64,000 nt of DNA from Dichetophora obliterata (GCA_963920525.1 OY986438.1:125432920-125496919), one strand, 5' to 3'. Shown: positions 1-11,695, counted from the stretch's first letter. Notes: generated from the letters alone by a model not told the origin. Program-made: numbers and translations.

Positions 1-455
1 CAGAATATCAAAATTATAAGAATTCGCAAAAATACAAAAAAAAAAATCTAGGTGGCAACTCTATCCGCCATCTTAAATTTTAAATTTTGACATCAGATCC
101 AAAATCATCTACCCTAAAACTTCCAACCAAGGAGTCCACAGAACCCTTAAAAGTCCTATTACGCTTAAGCTCTCTCTACACAAGCTCATTGAATTTCTTG
201 GATACTTGCTTTAAATTCAATTAATTGGATACTTGCGAGCTTACAAGCTTTTGACGATCATTTCAAGCTTTTCAACTTTCTGTCCGACAAAGTAAGTCTA
301 AACAAGCCAAGCCAACGAGCAAGCATGAATATGACTTGTATCTGTTTGGTATTTTTGCAAGCTGGCTAAAGCTTGCTTTTTCAAATTTGGATACATACTT
401 GAATTCAAGTACTTGAAAAGGCTTGAGCTTCAAGTAGGCTTGTGCAGTTCTCTGG
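1..455. repeat. Dispersed repeat, fragmentary
   Basis: Positions about 40-110 are the reverse complement of a motif near 50320-50345 (GATGG(C/T)GGATAGRGTTGCCACC). Positions about 200-455, rich in AAGCTTGA-like words and ending CTTGTGCAGTTCTCTGGTT, match 50500-50690 in the same orientation. The segment ends close to the donor of the dynein exon at 498-695. No coding potential is seen. Confidence 0.55.
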
Positions 456-497
456 TTTCGATTATATATAATTTGAATCTACATAACCTGAGCATAC

Positions 498-695
498 CTC
501 GCTAGTAAGTCAGAAATATAACTGCCGAGTGGTTTCAACGATGGATAACTTCTTCCGAGCCATTTAGCAGGCAGTTTGCCAATCACCATAGATTTATGAA
601 TCATTTCTAATTCTGGAATCATGGCGATTTGACCTGCAACTGCTTTTTGAACACTTATTAGACTCTTGCGAACGTAGTCTACCAAGCGATTAAAT
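498..695 (-). CDS. Dynein heavy chain exon, C-terminal domain (last exon in window)
   Basis: 198 nt. Begins after the acceptor TTTTCAG with one base completing a split Arg, then reads FNRLVDYVRKSL, and later LPAKWLGRSYPSLKPLG and DLLA. Family members have a near-identical block in the C-terminal domain that regulates the motor ring. The donor is taken as GTATGC at 492-497, leaving AG of the next Arg. A second GT about 10 bases downstream is possible, but the first keeps the family's LLAR spelling. Roughly 150 residues should follow in exon(s) left of the window. Confidence 0.88.
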
Positions 696-763
696 CTGAA
701 AATTAAACACATTTAAACGAGAATCAATTAGTACAAGAAACTTTTAGTCGGATAACTGCTCAC

Positions 764-951
764 CTAATCAACTCCTGGCGCAAAACGGTATTCATAGAGT
801 TTGTATAGACAACTGGATACATTTCTGAAACCTTTTCAACATCGAACAGTGAAGGTAAACGCCCCAAAATGTCTTGGCATATAGCGAAGGCAGGATCAAC
901 GACGCTCTCTCCATCGCCGCTGTCAGACTTCACGGATATCATAAGATCCGT
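764..951 (-). CDS. Dynein heavy chain exon, C-terminal domain
   Basis: 188 nt, 62 codons plus AG. Acceptor CACCCAG at 952-958; donor GTGAGC at 758-763. The peptide starts TDLMISVKSDSGDGE and carries DILGRLPSLFDVE and YPVVYTNSMNTVLRQELI. This last block is a hallmark of axonemal heavy chains just before the final beta-rich C-terminal part. Phase joins exactly to the neighbouring exons (introns of 68 and 158 bp). Confidence 0.92.
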
Positions 952-1109
952 CTGGGTGAGTAAAACACCTTGAATTAGCTAGAATTTAAAAAAAAATAAA
1001 AAATTTAAAAAAAATTTTATATCCCTAATCATATTCTCCGTTCAACCCGTTTGTGTTAACTTCTCTTATTAGAATCCGTATCTTATTTGGTATCAAACAA
1101 TTTGCTTAC

Positions 1110-1269
1110 GCTGTTTGTTTCCTTGTTGTTGCGATTAATATCGGCATTTTCATGCAAGCCAAACACCTCCGGTTGTGGGCTTAGCGGAAACGTTGAGATG
1201 TACTCCAACGCAACGGTGCGCACTGGACTCAATGGTATTCTATAGTTTCCCGATTGTGACAGAGCGTAG
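1110..1269 (-). CDS. Dynein heavy chain exon, C-terminal domain
   Basis: 160 nt and missed by simple ORF finding because it is short. Acceptor ATTAG just above 1269, donor GTAAGC at 1104-1109. The first base completes an Asn codon, then 53 codons follow. The key motif is PEVFGLHENADI followed by NKETN, which nearly all axonemal heavy chains share after the YLTGECNYGGRVTD block. Phase is correct on both sides. Confidence 0.92.
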
Positions 1270-1506
1270 CTAATGTAGCAAAGTGAAAGAAAGGATGTAA
1301 GACAAAAATCAATACGTATTGAAATATCTGGAAAGCAATCTTACAAAGGCAGCAAAAACAACACAAACAAGCAAAACAAAATGCTAAAGTTGTTAACGTT
1401 GACTGGGTTTATTTTTGTTTTTTCTTTCTTTGGTATTTTGTAATGCAGCAAATAATAAAAGCCCCCTTTCAAAGGATTTGACAATAAAATTGGTTTTGCA
1501 ACTTAC

Positions 1507-1686
1507 TTGTCAACTTCAATGGTTTTCGGATTGTAGATCAAGTTCAGCAACGAAAGGATTAGGCGTCGATCTTTGTCGTCGGTAACACGTCCTCCGTAGT
1601 TGCATTCGCCTGTCAGATAAACGTGTCCACGAAATGGTATGCTGGAGTTTTGCCCGATAAACATTTTCAATTGCAGAAGCGAGATT
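1507..1686 (-). CDS. Dynein heavy chain exon, C-terminal domain start
   Basis: 180 nt (1 + 59 codons + 2). Acceptor CTTACAG, donor GTAAGT at 1501-1506. It encodes the near-invariant YLTGECNYGGRVTDDKDRR motif, which marks the junction of AAA6 and the C-terminal domain in axonemal dyneins. A 13-kb repeat-filled intron separates it from the preceding exon at 14735-15217, yet phase (AA|A, Lys) is preserved. Confidence 0.95.
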
Positions 1687-2908
1687 CTGTAAGGATATTT
1701 TGAGGATAACATTTCAATTGATAGGATTTGTGATTTTTTTTTCCATAAAAGTAGATTTTTCGCATAAATGGCGGGTAGTTAAGAAAGGCAGTAAAGCAGA
1801 AAATCGCGATAACGAGAGCGAAAAGATAAGTGGTCTGTCTGAGCGAGACTAAACTATTGGGAAGGTGGTTGTTAAGTGGTTATTAAAAAAAATTGTTATG
1901 TATTTGAATTCATGATATTCAAGTCTTAGCTTTTTTAACATAAATTGCTGTAATATAATAAAATACATAAGTTTAATATTGATGATTAATTTACTATGAC
2001 TTTAATAAATAAAACTCTGTCATCAGAAAAGGTGTATAAATAAGTTATCCTTTTAGTGTAGCAAATACACTCTTTTAAGTGTATAAAACTAAAATTTTTG
2101 GGGTATTCTTTATGTTTTTTAAATCTGTTCAAACACTGTTTTTGGTGTACAAAATATGCTTGTTCTTATGAATAAAATTTATTTCTTTATGGTGTATGAA
2201 CTTCATACAATTCTTTTTGTGTTTAAAATACACTGTCAAAATAATTTTATATTTGTTGTGAATAAAATACTATCAATTAAGCTCATGAAATACTCTTTAA
2301 AAATGTTTACAATTATTAACATACTCTTTTATGGCTTTAAATAAGTACACAGTTTTAAAAGGAATCTAATTTTCCTGTAAACAAACTAAATTATTCCTTA
2401 TTTTATTTTATTGAGGGCCCATTAAAGTTTTTTAAGCGAAAAAAAACCTGTATTAAGAATGCATTTATGTTCATGTAACTTTTGCAGACAATTTTTTGAG
2501 TTTCTGGTTAACAAATATAAATTATTATAGCAGGAATCAGTAGTTTAGTGAAACACCTAAAATATCTGGTGGATACGATTTTCGGAACTTTTTCTTCTAA
2601 AAAAAATAAATAATTTCGGTTCTGCTGAAGCTTTTAGAGCTTTTAATCGAAGACATTTGAAAAATTTAGATTTTTACTAAAATTGTAGTTTAAAACCCGA
2701 TTTTTGACTAAAAAGTGTTTTTTAAGGTTATAAAAAACGTATTTCTCTAAAATAAAAACTGAACGATTAACAGTACCATTTGTATTTGCTTAACTAGTGA
2801 ATAAAATTTTGAAGCGATCCTTGGCATAGTTTTCGAGTAAAGCCGTCCACCGGTTTCAAGCAGCACTTTTCGAGAAAACTCGTTTGAAATTTTAACTGGA
2901 AGTAGTTA
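1687..2908. other. Intron sequence without a recognised gene
   Basis: AT-rich. From about 2030 to 2345 there are loosely repeated words of the GTGTATAAAATACACT type, a degenerate array. Nothing codes; a 62-codon open frame at 2156-2344 has no recognisable content. Confidence 0.5.
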
Positions 2909-3274
2909 CCCAGTAGCGGATCGAATATATTCCGAATATATGAAGCAACAATTACCTTGTAATGACCACTACTTCCGACTATATTACCTTACTATGCATA
3001 AAAGGCCTTACATTTAACATTGAATGAGACAGGAGGTAAGTGATCGCCTCCCTTCAGCATTACCTAAAAGTTTTGGAGTAACATACTACTTGTATTAAGT
3101 TATTAAAATCACTGCATTTCTTTTCCTTGTATGCTACATTACAGGTAATGAGGTATGAGTTAATTACTTCTGCTATATGCAGACGCATTACTTTTTGAAA
3201 AAAGTAATGCTTCCTTACCTGGTAATTTATTCTGTATTAGTTCTATGGTAGCCACTGGCAAATCCGCTGCTGGG
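2909..3274. mobile_element. Short inverted-repeat element (MITE-like)
   Basis: Ends are inverted: CCCAGTAGCGGAT at the left and ATCCGCTGCTGGG at the right, about 365 bp apart. No ORF. The target-site duplication is not clear, so the superfamily is left open. Confidence 0.45.
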
Positions 3275-3394
3275 TAGGTATGTATATATTTCTTCGGACG
3301 TTTGTGCTTATAGCTACAATAATTTTTATTTAAATGACTTCAAACTTTCTGAGAATATTTAACGATGCTAACATTCCGAAAATGCAAAAAACAA

Positions 3395-3580
3395 AATGAT
3401 TTTTGTTAATTTTCTATGATTTAAATCTAAAAAAATTAAACTTTAATTTTAAACTATCAAACAACTAGAATATGTATTTAAAATCAAGAACGAATTAAAC
3501 TATCAAACATCTAGAATTTGTATTTAAATCATAGAAAATCAACATAATAAATAACAAGGTCATATAGAAAACTTTAATGA
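3395..3580. repeat. Fragment of the repeat family forming the palindrome at 32110-33035
   Basis: Contains two AAACTATCAAACA blocks, TTTAAATCATA(G)AAATC and AATAACAAGGTCAT, in the same order as the outer arm of the inverted repeat near 32110-33035. It is a single-arm copy with no coding content. Confidence 0.5.
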
Positions 3581-3889
3581 TTTTTGGTCGCCGAAAAACT
3601 TAAATGGGCCTTTAAAGGAAGTTTTATTCAAAGGCGGTTAAAATAAAGGCATATTTTAGAAACTGTTTTCTAATAAGGTTAATTATATATACAAAATATT
3701 GCCTTTGAATATTAATTTTTCATCATAAGTTTAAATAAAAAAATTTATTTTTTTCGAAATATAAGAGTTTTTTTAGCTGCATGAGTATTTCAAATAATAA
3801 TACAAGCCAGATATATTATTGGAATGTATTTTTTAATATTATATTCTGGTAGATAATTTTATGGCATTTATTTTTATGATTTTTTGAAT

Positions 3890-4115
3890 ATGTCCGTCGA
3901 ATCTATGAGTTACATAATCCATTCGAACAGTCCAATTCTTCCCTACTTTTTCGAATAAATCTGGACGTATGGCGTCAATGGTGGCTTGAATATTGACTTC
4001 CAATGCTTCAAGAGTTGCTAGTTTGTCGTTATAAACTTAACATATGTAGCTCCATAAAAAGTAATCGAGAGGCGTTAAGACGCACGAACGAGGGGCCAAT
4101 CAACAGGACCACTTC
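3890..4115 (-). pseudogene. mariner-type transposase, C-terminal remnant
   Basis: Frame-shifted reading gives pieces recalling the third catalytic region and C-terminus of D-X41-D transposases: LEALEVNIQATIDAIRPD, FEKVGKNWTVRMDYVTHRF. Several frame changes and stops are present. It pairs with the N-terminal remnant at 7530-7905 in the same element. Confidence 0.55.
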
Positions 4116-4134
4116 TGGAAATAAAGTTGTCACT

Positions 4135-4215
4135 AGGGCTTTCAATCCCGAAGTGTTTTCACAAACCCCGGGATTTCGGGATTTAAAATTCATGATACCG
4201 AGATTCCGGGTTTTT
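4135..4215. repeat. Possible hAT end fragment
   Basis: CTAGGGCTTTCAATCCCGAAG followed by several CGGGATTTCGGGAT-like words resembles ends of some hAT elements. No partner end or duplication was identified, so the call is tentative. Confidence 0.25.
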
Positions 4216-6536
4216 TTCGGGATATCGAAATGCCAAAATTTTAAAATAATCGTATTAAGCTGTATTAAAAGCAATGACCTTTAATAACCCTTTCTCTTAA
4301 TTTTTGCGTTTTAGCAAAAACAATTGCTTATTTTTACTTTATATATTTAAAATAAAAATCCGAATTTAATCCTTATTCATACTTAAAATATTCAAAAACA
4401 ATCAAAAGTGATAAGACAACACTAACATGAAATCATAATTACTAATGAAGACAAAAGTTACAGTTGTTATCTACAAAGAAGAACACAAGGAAAAAAATCA
4501 ACAATTACTGGAAGAAAAGGTCGAATTCTGAAATCCTATTTTAGAAGAACAACTTGTCAATTTTATGATTGAAAAGATATACATCACCTGATGAAATCAG
4601 ATAAAAAAAAAATTAAATTGTATTATGATTTTTTTAATAAAATCTTTACCTTTATTTTTATTTTTTTTTTAATAAAAATCATAATCTTTACGGTCCTTAA
4701 GAAAAAGATATTATTCTATTTACAAAATCGATCTATCTATAAAAAGATAAAGATATTTTCTAAATTTTTAAATATTTAAACTATATAATAAGTTTATTTA
4801 ATAAAAAACTTCATGATTTTTTATATTTCAAAAAAGTTCAGCATTTATTAAAAACATGCACGTAAATAAGTTAAACAAAACAAATAACTTTAATTTATCT
4901 TTTAAAACATTTAAAAAGAAAACAAAACTACATATTGAAATATACCAATTAGCTATTAGTAAAAAGTATGATGTAAATAAAATACTAATTTTATGTGTAG
5001 TAAAAAAATATAATATTGTAATAAAACGAAAGGCGTCCGCAGGATTTCTTCTAGGGGGGAGCAAAGGCATAAGTGATTCTAGAAAGAACATAAACAAAAT
5101 GTAACCTATGTAACGCTATTTACTACGATTATTGGTACTAATTTTGTGAATATGATATGCACACTACACCGGTTGACACACGTTTGTACACATTAGAAAA
5201 TCTAATATAATTTTAAAGATGGTGTAAAAATTTTCTCGTATATAATATTTAAAATTTTTATTTCATTTTTTTGTCATGTAATACATTTCAGTAATTTTTT
5301 GCTAAAGCAAATATTTTTAATAGTTGAATAAACTTAATAATGTGAGGCCTTTATCCTTAAATGAAATCACATTAATTACAATCGAGGCCCAAGATTTCAA
5401 CTTTTAAAATTAGAATACAAAAATTTCCTAATATTAAACAAAATTTTTTTTCTTGAAAAATTGAAAAAAACTACATTTTTAGGCCATTTTTTAACTTTTG
5501 AAGCCTTTAACTCCTAAACCAATTTCGATTGGACTAAAATTTTTCAGATTTGGATTTAGGAGTTCAAAAACCATATCACTCGCAAAAACTAAAAATGTGA
5601 GTTGTCGCTATTCTTGAAATGTTCCTCTCATGCTAAGAGAGATATTTTTCACCGGATCTTAATTTTTAATTTAATTTTTGGTAATTCGAAACGTATGAAT
5701 AAATTAATAAAGAGGTATATGTATATAAGATGTACAGAAAAATGAGAGTACAGAAAAATGAGAGTACAGAAAAATCTCAAACTGGGTGGGCGCCGCTAAA
5801 TAACGTGAATTTTAAGAAGTTTAAAATGATTGTTTGAAATCGAGTCTTCTATTTACGTTTATGTCATAAAAAAACTTTTGATTATAACATATTCTACTGT
5901 AAAATCATTTGCTTAATATAATATAAGGTTTTTTTAAAAATTATTTCTTGTTGCAAAATTGGCCTACTTTGTTAAATTTCCTTATTTTTTCATTCGCTTT
6001 TGAATTAGAAGCTTTGCTCTCGCCTAAATCGCTGCAAATTTCTTAAATTTAAATGCTGTAGAATTGTATGTCATTTTATTACGTTAAGGAAAAATTTTTA
6101 AAAAATCTAAATTGGATCATTTGTACGATAGAAAAAAAGTAAGCCAACTATTTGGAAAACATTAATTTTTTTTTATAAAATTTATTTACTATGTCTTCTG
6201 CTTGTTTACAATGACTTTAAAACATAAATTTGCTTATCGTCAAGGTTTATATCCGTTACTGAATTAAATGCACCTTGCTTTCTGTTGCTACGAAGAATGA
6301 TCTTCGACTATTAAGGGATCTCAATCCTTTACATTCGTTAATTTCTCGTAGGAATAACTTTGTAATTTGTTTCATTACATTCGTAGTATTTACTAAAGAC
6401 TTCATTCGCAGGATGACCCGTACGCATTATTAGTAAAAGGTGCGAAGTTTTAGTTGAGTTTAAAAAATTTACAACTGAAATCGTTCAGACTGGTTTGTCG
6501 AACAATTACCGAATATAAGGAAATGTGTGATTGCAA

Positions 6537-6615
6537 GGTGGCCGTAGCTTACTGGAAAAGTACGTGCCCCATACGCTAAATAACCGCGGTTCAATCCCTA
6601 GCTGAACAGAAGTTT
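6537..6615 (+). repeat. tRNA-derived SINE head
   Basis: GGTGGCCGTAGCTTACTGG resembles an RNA polymerase III A box and CGGTTCAATCCC a B box, spaced as in a tRNA. The region between does not fold into a good anticodon arm, so this is a SINE or tRNA pseudogene, not a tRNA gene. Confidence 0.5.
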
Positions 6616-6851
6616 TTCTTTCGTGACTAGGTGTTATGATCATTCATAAATGTAAATTACAATATAAATTTTTTTTTGTACGAATACGAATAAAATATTT
6701 GAAATGTGTGCCAAACAACGTCCATTCTACGAATTCCATTCGTGTCTGAAAATTACGAATAAAATTCGTAGAAAAAATTTTTCAATTTAAGAATACGTAT
6801 TGAAAAGTTTTTGTGAAACAAAGGTATATAAAATGGTATCGTAACTTATTA

Positions 6852-7026
6852 GGCCGTGTTCATATCACTTTTTTGTCGCAATTTTGTCACACCGTTCTCA
6901 ATTTTTTTTTTTTCCAAACGCGGTTGAAAAATGCTGAATATTAAATAAATAAATATATTTAAATACAGCGTTTGCAAAAAAAACGTGAGAGCAATCGCAA
7001 CTAAAACGCGTAATATGAACACGGCC
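6852..7026. mobile_element. PIF/Harbinger-like MITE
   Basis: 175 bp with inverted ends GGCCGTGTTCATAT flanked by TTA at 6849-6851 and 7027-7029. A 3-bp TWA duplication is the PIF/Harbinger signature. The ends resemble those of the 1.9-kb element at 46522-48419. Confidence 0.65.
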
Positions 7027-7529
7027 TTACAGCAACAGGTACAACATACTATTTAAAATTTAATGGTTTAGCTCAGCTTTATTTATAAATTAACCTAAAA
7101 AAAGTATTTTTGTATTCTTTTCAAAATATATTAAATACATAATGAAAATATCGTCATATGAAATTAAAAAAGCCATAAGTTACAAAAAAATCAAAATCGA
7201 CGTTTTGATTGATTATGATGCATCTTATCAAAATACATGTTTCGCAAAATTTTACATTTCTACACTTTTTACATTTTTACAAAACCGACGTTTTTATTAA
7301 CAAAGTTTTCAAAGCCCTAAGGTTAAGCGCAACTTAGAATTTAGAAAGTTTTTTATTTTCTCTCAAAAATTTTTAATTGAAAATTTCGGCATGCTGGTTT
7401 CATATGAAGATATATAAAAATTATTCATTGCCTAAGGGGGGAAAGCTCCCCACTGCCCACCCCTGCGGACGCCCATTAATCAAACTATTGTTACTTTCTT
7501 ATAGCCTAGTAAACAGAGTATTTTAATAT

Positions 7530-7905
7530 TACAATCATCATTTCGAAAGAAATAAGGACCGATGATGCCGTCAGCGTATAAACTGCACCAAACAGTCAAT
7601 TTTCAAAGGTCATTTCTTTGTCTTGTTGATGGTTTCGAATCGAGAAGAATAAAATTAGTGCGAAAAAGATCAATAACTGCAGGAATTGCTTGCTCACTAG
7701 GCCAATTATGTTGAATGTAAATCGGTCGAAGTGCTCTATGAACTTCGCGAACAGATTTATTTTTCTAAAAGTCAATTTACACAATCTGGAAGCGTTGTTC
7801 TGGCGTTAAATGTTTCATGATGAATTGCCAAACCTTACTGAACAGAAATGTCACAAATTGACATTTTCAACCGTAAAACCATAGACAACAACCATCAAAA
7901 ACTTC
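7530..7905 (-). pseudogene. mariner-type transposase, N-terminal and central remnant
   Basis: Reads LTPEQRFQIV then, after stops, NKSVREVHRALRPIY (helix-turn-helix part), and after a gap TVWCSLYADGIIGPYFF, typical of D-X41-D transposases. Stops and a missing segment make it non-functional. Confidence 0.6.
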
Positions 7906-7929
7906 TTATGCAGCTAAAAAAATCACCCT

Positions 7930-8812
7930 TACAATAATTATCAATTTAAAAATAAATTCGATTTTCCAAAAATTGTTTGCCTAAAACGCCCTTAATGTCG
8001 AATGTAGAAATACGACTCAGAACAAAAGATGTTGCTTTTTTTGTAAAAACTTGTCGTGCGTGACAAACTGTAGTTTTCAGAAAAATCTGTTTTTTAAGAA
8101 AACACCACTGTAACTATAAAAAAGTGTAGAGACATGAATTTTCGCAAAGTGTGTGCTACACTTTTGACTATTGAATAAAATTTTAAATATTCAAGTTATT
8201 ATTTTAACTAAATAAATAAAATTCATAAATGGTTATTCAAATCCGCAAAACATAAAAATTTTTATCATATATACAATATTTTATATTAACACAATTCATT
8301 AAATTTTGAAACATAGCTCATTTTGATGAATACATATTTCTATTAAACTATTTCATAATTTCAGATAAAATTTTCACTACTAGAAATTTGTACTGCTCTT
8401 TTCAAAATTAGACACAAGAAATTTTTTATATGTAGCTGATTTTAGTTTTATGAAAATTGATTTAAGGTGACATTGTTTAAATTTAAAACATTTATTGTGA
8501 AAAGACAATTAAGCATAGAGACTTGAAATTTTGTTAACTAAAATATAATTGAAGTAAAACTTCGTAGGCGGAGAATTCATATTGAGGGTAAAATTTTTTG
8601 AGTCTAATTAAGAAAAAATTTTTGAGTCTCGTCACGTAAAATTTTTGCGAGTCTCGTCAAGTTTTTGGATATACGAGCAATGATATTTTCTATTTCTTGT
8701 ATTTTTTATATGCGCACCACACTTGAAGGTGTGTACAGAAATGTTGAGGGGATAAAATTAATAGGACAACCACATTTTTTGATATGAACTATACGACAGC
8801 ACTTTTCACATA
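7930..8812. other. Intron sequence without a recognised gene
   Basis: AT-rich spacer between two interrupted transposons. A local repeat, GAGTCTCGTCA(A/C)GT, occurs twice near 8630-8665. Nothing else is recognised. Confidence 0.4.
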
Positions 8813-8969
8813 AGGAGTGTGTCGAAAAGAAACTGCACATTTTCAATTGAATATTTCTCAAAGTGCAGATGTTTGATTGCAATATGGTAAGTACCGTTAG
8901 AAAGTATAATCAATTCTACTTTCGTTGTATTTTCTTTTTTCTACATTATTATCATAGTTTTTGCGATGC

Positions 8970-9302
8970 CTCGAATCAAAGAGCACGTGTGTAAAAAAAT
9001 TGTGCACAATTACTGCACTGAAAAATAATTTTTTTATAGAAAGCTAGCCAAAAGGTACAAAGCTAGTGCAAATTGTGCCAAAAATAATATAATAATGTTT
9101 GAAGATACCTGTTCTCTCACAGATCTGCCAAAGGGGGAAGCAAAAATGTCCAAAAGATCCGAAACTTGATTTTAAGGTACTTATTTTAGTAAACAAAAAT
9201 AATTCAATGCATGTGAAAGATTTGGCTGAAAAAGTTAGAACCAGTGTTAATACCCTACAGGAACAAACTAACTTGTTTTTAAAAACAATTAATTTAAAAT
9301 AA
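8970..9302 (+). pseudogene. Tc1/mariner transposase, N-terminal remnant
   Basis: Contains MPRIKEHVCKKIVH after 8964, then a frame with KCPKDPKLDFKVLILVNK and MHVKDLAEKVRTSVNTLQ, which looks like the helix-turn-helix region of a Tc1/mariner transposase widespread in insects. Stops separate the blocks. Confidence 0.45.
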
Positions 9303-9304
9303 GC

Positions 9305-9830
9305 TAGTTTATGAACTATTTTGAATTATATTAAGGCGGCATCCACTTCAATTTTGAATAGTTTTTATTGCATTATATTTGAAAAACTTCTTTAAAACAA
9401 GTAGCTTAAAAACTACTTTGAATTTTATTAAGGCGGCAACTACTCTGATTTTGACATGTTTTTATTTATTTTTATTAAATTACAAGTTTATATATATTTA
9501 ACCATGCTGTTTCATCAAATATTATTAACAGTAGGCTTTCACTAATATGAATTTAAGTTTTTTTTTTCAAAACAATAAAATAAATGATCTCTTTGATGTA
9601 TAGAAATTTAAAATTTTAATCCTTTTAAATTCATCTTCAGTAAGTGGATTATTAACTAGTTTTCATTTGATTTATTTTAAAGTAATTAAAAAAATAATTT
9701 AAATTTAACTAATTTAACAAGTAGTTGAAAATATATGCGGTTTTCAGTTGGTTTATTTTAAAGTATTTAAAAAATAATTTAAACTCAACTCATTTAACAA
9801 GTAGTTGAAAACATATGCAGACGAAAGACA
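9305..9830. repeat. Two local tandem duplications
   Basis: A ~103-bp unit containing TTTGAATT(A/T)TATTAAGGCGGCA occurs twice at about 9315-9450. A ~80-bp unit containing TTTAACAAGTAGTTGAAAA occurs twice at about 9665-9825. They lie inside the interrupted Tc1-like element and probably belong to an inserted repeat. Confidence 0.55.
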
Positions 9831-9990
9831 TTTGACTTATTTAGCGAACATCACCATACTAAATATGTTAGTTCGTTCTTTGGAAAAAAGTCAAAATTTC
9901 AACTAGTTGTGGTTGACAAAAAACTACTTTTTCAACTACTTTTAAATTAGTTTATTTTTCTACAGGGTATGATCAAAATAGTGAAACAAA

Positions 9991-10570
9991 CCCTCCAGGA
10001 AATGTGAGCATTCTCGGATGTTACCAGGAAACATTTCATGGAATGTAGGAAGCATTCCCCTTTGTTGCACACTCCATTGCTTTTTTTACTTAGCATGTCA
10101 TTAGAGAGAAATATTCCTCCCCGCTGAGTAAAAAAGTCATGTGGAAACATTCCTCTCCGCTGTCCTCAAAAGTGAACTGGAAGCAGTCCTCTCCCCTGTT
10201 TTAAGAATTAATGTGGAAACATTCCTCTCCCTTGTTATGAAAATGGATTCGGCCAGGATTCGAACCCGGGAAACCTGAGCGACAGTCGAGCGCGCTACCT
10301 CTAGACTATCGAATTCTACAATAAGCGGCTAGAAAACAATGATATTAATATTTTCTATTGTCATTGCTTGAAAATAAATAAAATTTTACAAATGCATTCT
10401 TAAAGAAGCGGTGTGGAAACAATATAAATGCAAAACTACCCTTTAGCTTCCAAAAGATACGGTTTGGAAACAATATAAATACAAAACTACCCTTAAGCTT
10501 TCAAAAGATAAGGTGGGGAATGTTTCTTTATCACTTTTAGATGGAAGCCTTCCGATTTTTCCTGGAGGGA
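9991..10570. mobile_element. Inverted-repeat element carrying a tRNA-like segment
   Basis: Ends CCCTCCAGGAAA and TTTCCTGGAGGG are perfect inverses. Inside, GTGGAAACATTCCTCTCC-like words are repeated several times (10135-10240) and GGAAACAATATAAATRCAAAACTACCCTT occurs twice (10412-10500). A tRNA-like sequence sits at 10251-10320. No ORF and no clear duplication. Confidence 0.45.
10251..10320 (-). repeat. tRNA-Asp-like sequence (SINE head or pseudogene)
   Basis: On the minus strand the sequence has TCGATAGTCTAGAGG as an A box, a loop with GTC at the anticodon position, and GGGTTCGAATCC as a B box. This matches the layout of tRNA-Asp(GTC). The acceptor stem has at least one mismatch and the anticodon and T stems are imperfect. 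Its setting inside a repeat also speaks against a working tRNA. Confidence 0.5.
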
Positions 10571-10636
10571 AGACATAAACTAAGAACGTACAAAAAATAA
10601 AAAGTACCCAAAAAAAGTGAAAGACAAGTGAAAGTG

Positions 10637-11235
10637 GGGAAAAGAAGGATTCGTAAATTATACGACCGTTTGCTTCAAGGTAATGTTCAGGGCATTGTTA
10701 TGGGCGATGAAACCTTTATAAAAATAAACTCAGGAAGACTACCAGTTCCCAAATTTTACACAAAACAGAAAGGTGGTACTGCTGACTAATCAATTTCAAC
10801 AATTGGAACTGAACAATTTGGCACAAAAGTCCTCATCTGGAAGGCTATATGAACATCTGGCCTTAGAACCACCTCATTCTTCACAGGTGACACTATATCA
10901 GCAGAAATTTTAAAAAGTGTCTCATTTGTCTCCTTGTCCATTTTATAAAACCACAATATGTCAACAATATTTTGGCCGGATTTAGCCACTGCATATTCTA
11001 TATTGAATTTATAAAAGAAAACAATATCAATTATGTTGCAAAAGACGAAAACCCACTTAACGGCTTAGAACTTCGTTCGATAAAGAGATATTGGGCTATT
11101 GTCAAATGGAACTAAAAGAAGGATTGTAGTCTCCGGTTAAATCGAAATATTTAAAAAAACTGGCTTAAGGCAAGCAGTTCCGTTGCGAAATAAGTTTTGC
11201 AAAGTTTAAGAAATGGTATTAAACAAAAAATTCGG
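10637..11235 (+). pseudogene. Tc1/mariner transposase, catalytic-domain remnant
   Basis: Frames read VMGDETFIKINSGRLPVPKF (first catalytic Asp in GDE), later FGTKVLIWKAI, then ENNINYVAKDENPLNG and LRSIKRYWAIVKWN, where the final catalytic acidic residue region falls. Several in-frame stops occur. It pairs with the N-terminal remnant at 8970-9302. Confidence 0.6.
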
Positions 11236-11385
11236 TGTATATTAAGATAACAAGTCTATTTTAAAAATTTTAATCAAAATTTATAGAAAATTAATTTTAT
11301 TTTAATAAAAAAAAGTTTGAAGTGAAAAGAAATAAAAACCATTGCATTACAAACAAAACTATGTGTGTTTCTTCGATACACCCCT

Positions 11386-11695
11386 TATGAAGTAAACCAA
11401 ATACACGTGAAACTAGAGACAAAGGATAGTAAAACTGGATACTTTTTCTCTGGAACGTAAGAATTTTTTTAAAAAGGGCTTTTAAGTTTCAAAAAGAATT
11501 GTTTAAAAAAATTTATTTACATACTTTAGACCTTCAAAACATCTTAATATGGGTAACAAATGAAAGAATATAAGCTATTTTATGAAAAAAAGAAAACAAT
11601 TGTAAAAGATTTTTTGGTTTGGTATTGAAAGTAATGGAAGTTTTTACTTCAAAGAAATTGAAAATTATTTCAATACTTGTTAAAATAAAACATAA
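11386..11695. other. Intron sequence without a recognised gene
   Basis: AT-rich sequence between a Tc1-like relic and a SINE. Nothing recognised. Confidence 0.4.

Larger units (their letters stand above)
5032..7473. mobile_element. Inverted-repeat element nested in the mariner-type element
   Basis: Left end GGCGTCCGCAGG with a run of G and GGCATAA inside it; right end is the inverse, ending CCTGCGGACGCCC. The block falls inside the interrupted element at 3764-7929. No intact transposase was found between the ends. The duplication is unclear and the class unknown. Confidence 0.4.
3764..7929 (-). mobile_element. mariner-type (rosa-like) element, interrupted
   Basis: Terminal inverted repeats TTTTTTTAGCTGCAT(G/A)AG lie just inside TA dinucleotides at 3762-3763 and 7930-7931. 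Two transposase pieces in minus orientation sit near the two ends (7530-7905 and 3890-4115). The middle, roughly 4130-7500, is later insertion. Every coding piece has stops, so this is a dead copy. Confidence 0.65.
8813..11385 (+). mobile_element. Degenerate Tc1/mariner element, interrupted
   Basis: Inverted ends AGGAGTGTGTCGAAAAGAAAC (left) and the inverse of AGGGGTGTATCGAAGAAACAC (right), each next to TA (8811-8812 and 11386-11387). Transposase remnants in plus orientation lie near 8970-9302 and 10637-11235. About 1.3 kb of unrelated sequence separates them. Confidence 0.6.

Noticed and set aside
4856..5104. 82-codon open frame, and an overlapping 89-codon frame on the other strand
   Set aside because: Composition is low-complexity Lys/Asn/Ile, no motif is recognisable, and it overlaps the left end of an inverted-repeat element.
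10251..10320. Functional tRNA-Asp gene on the minus strand
   Set aside because: Acceptor, anticodon and T stems have mismatches and the sequence sits inside a repeat; a SINE head or pseudogene fits better.
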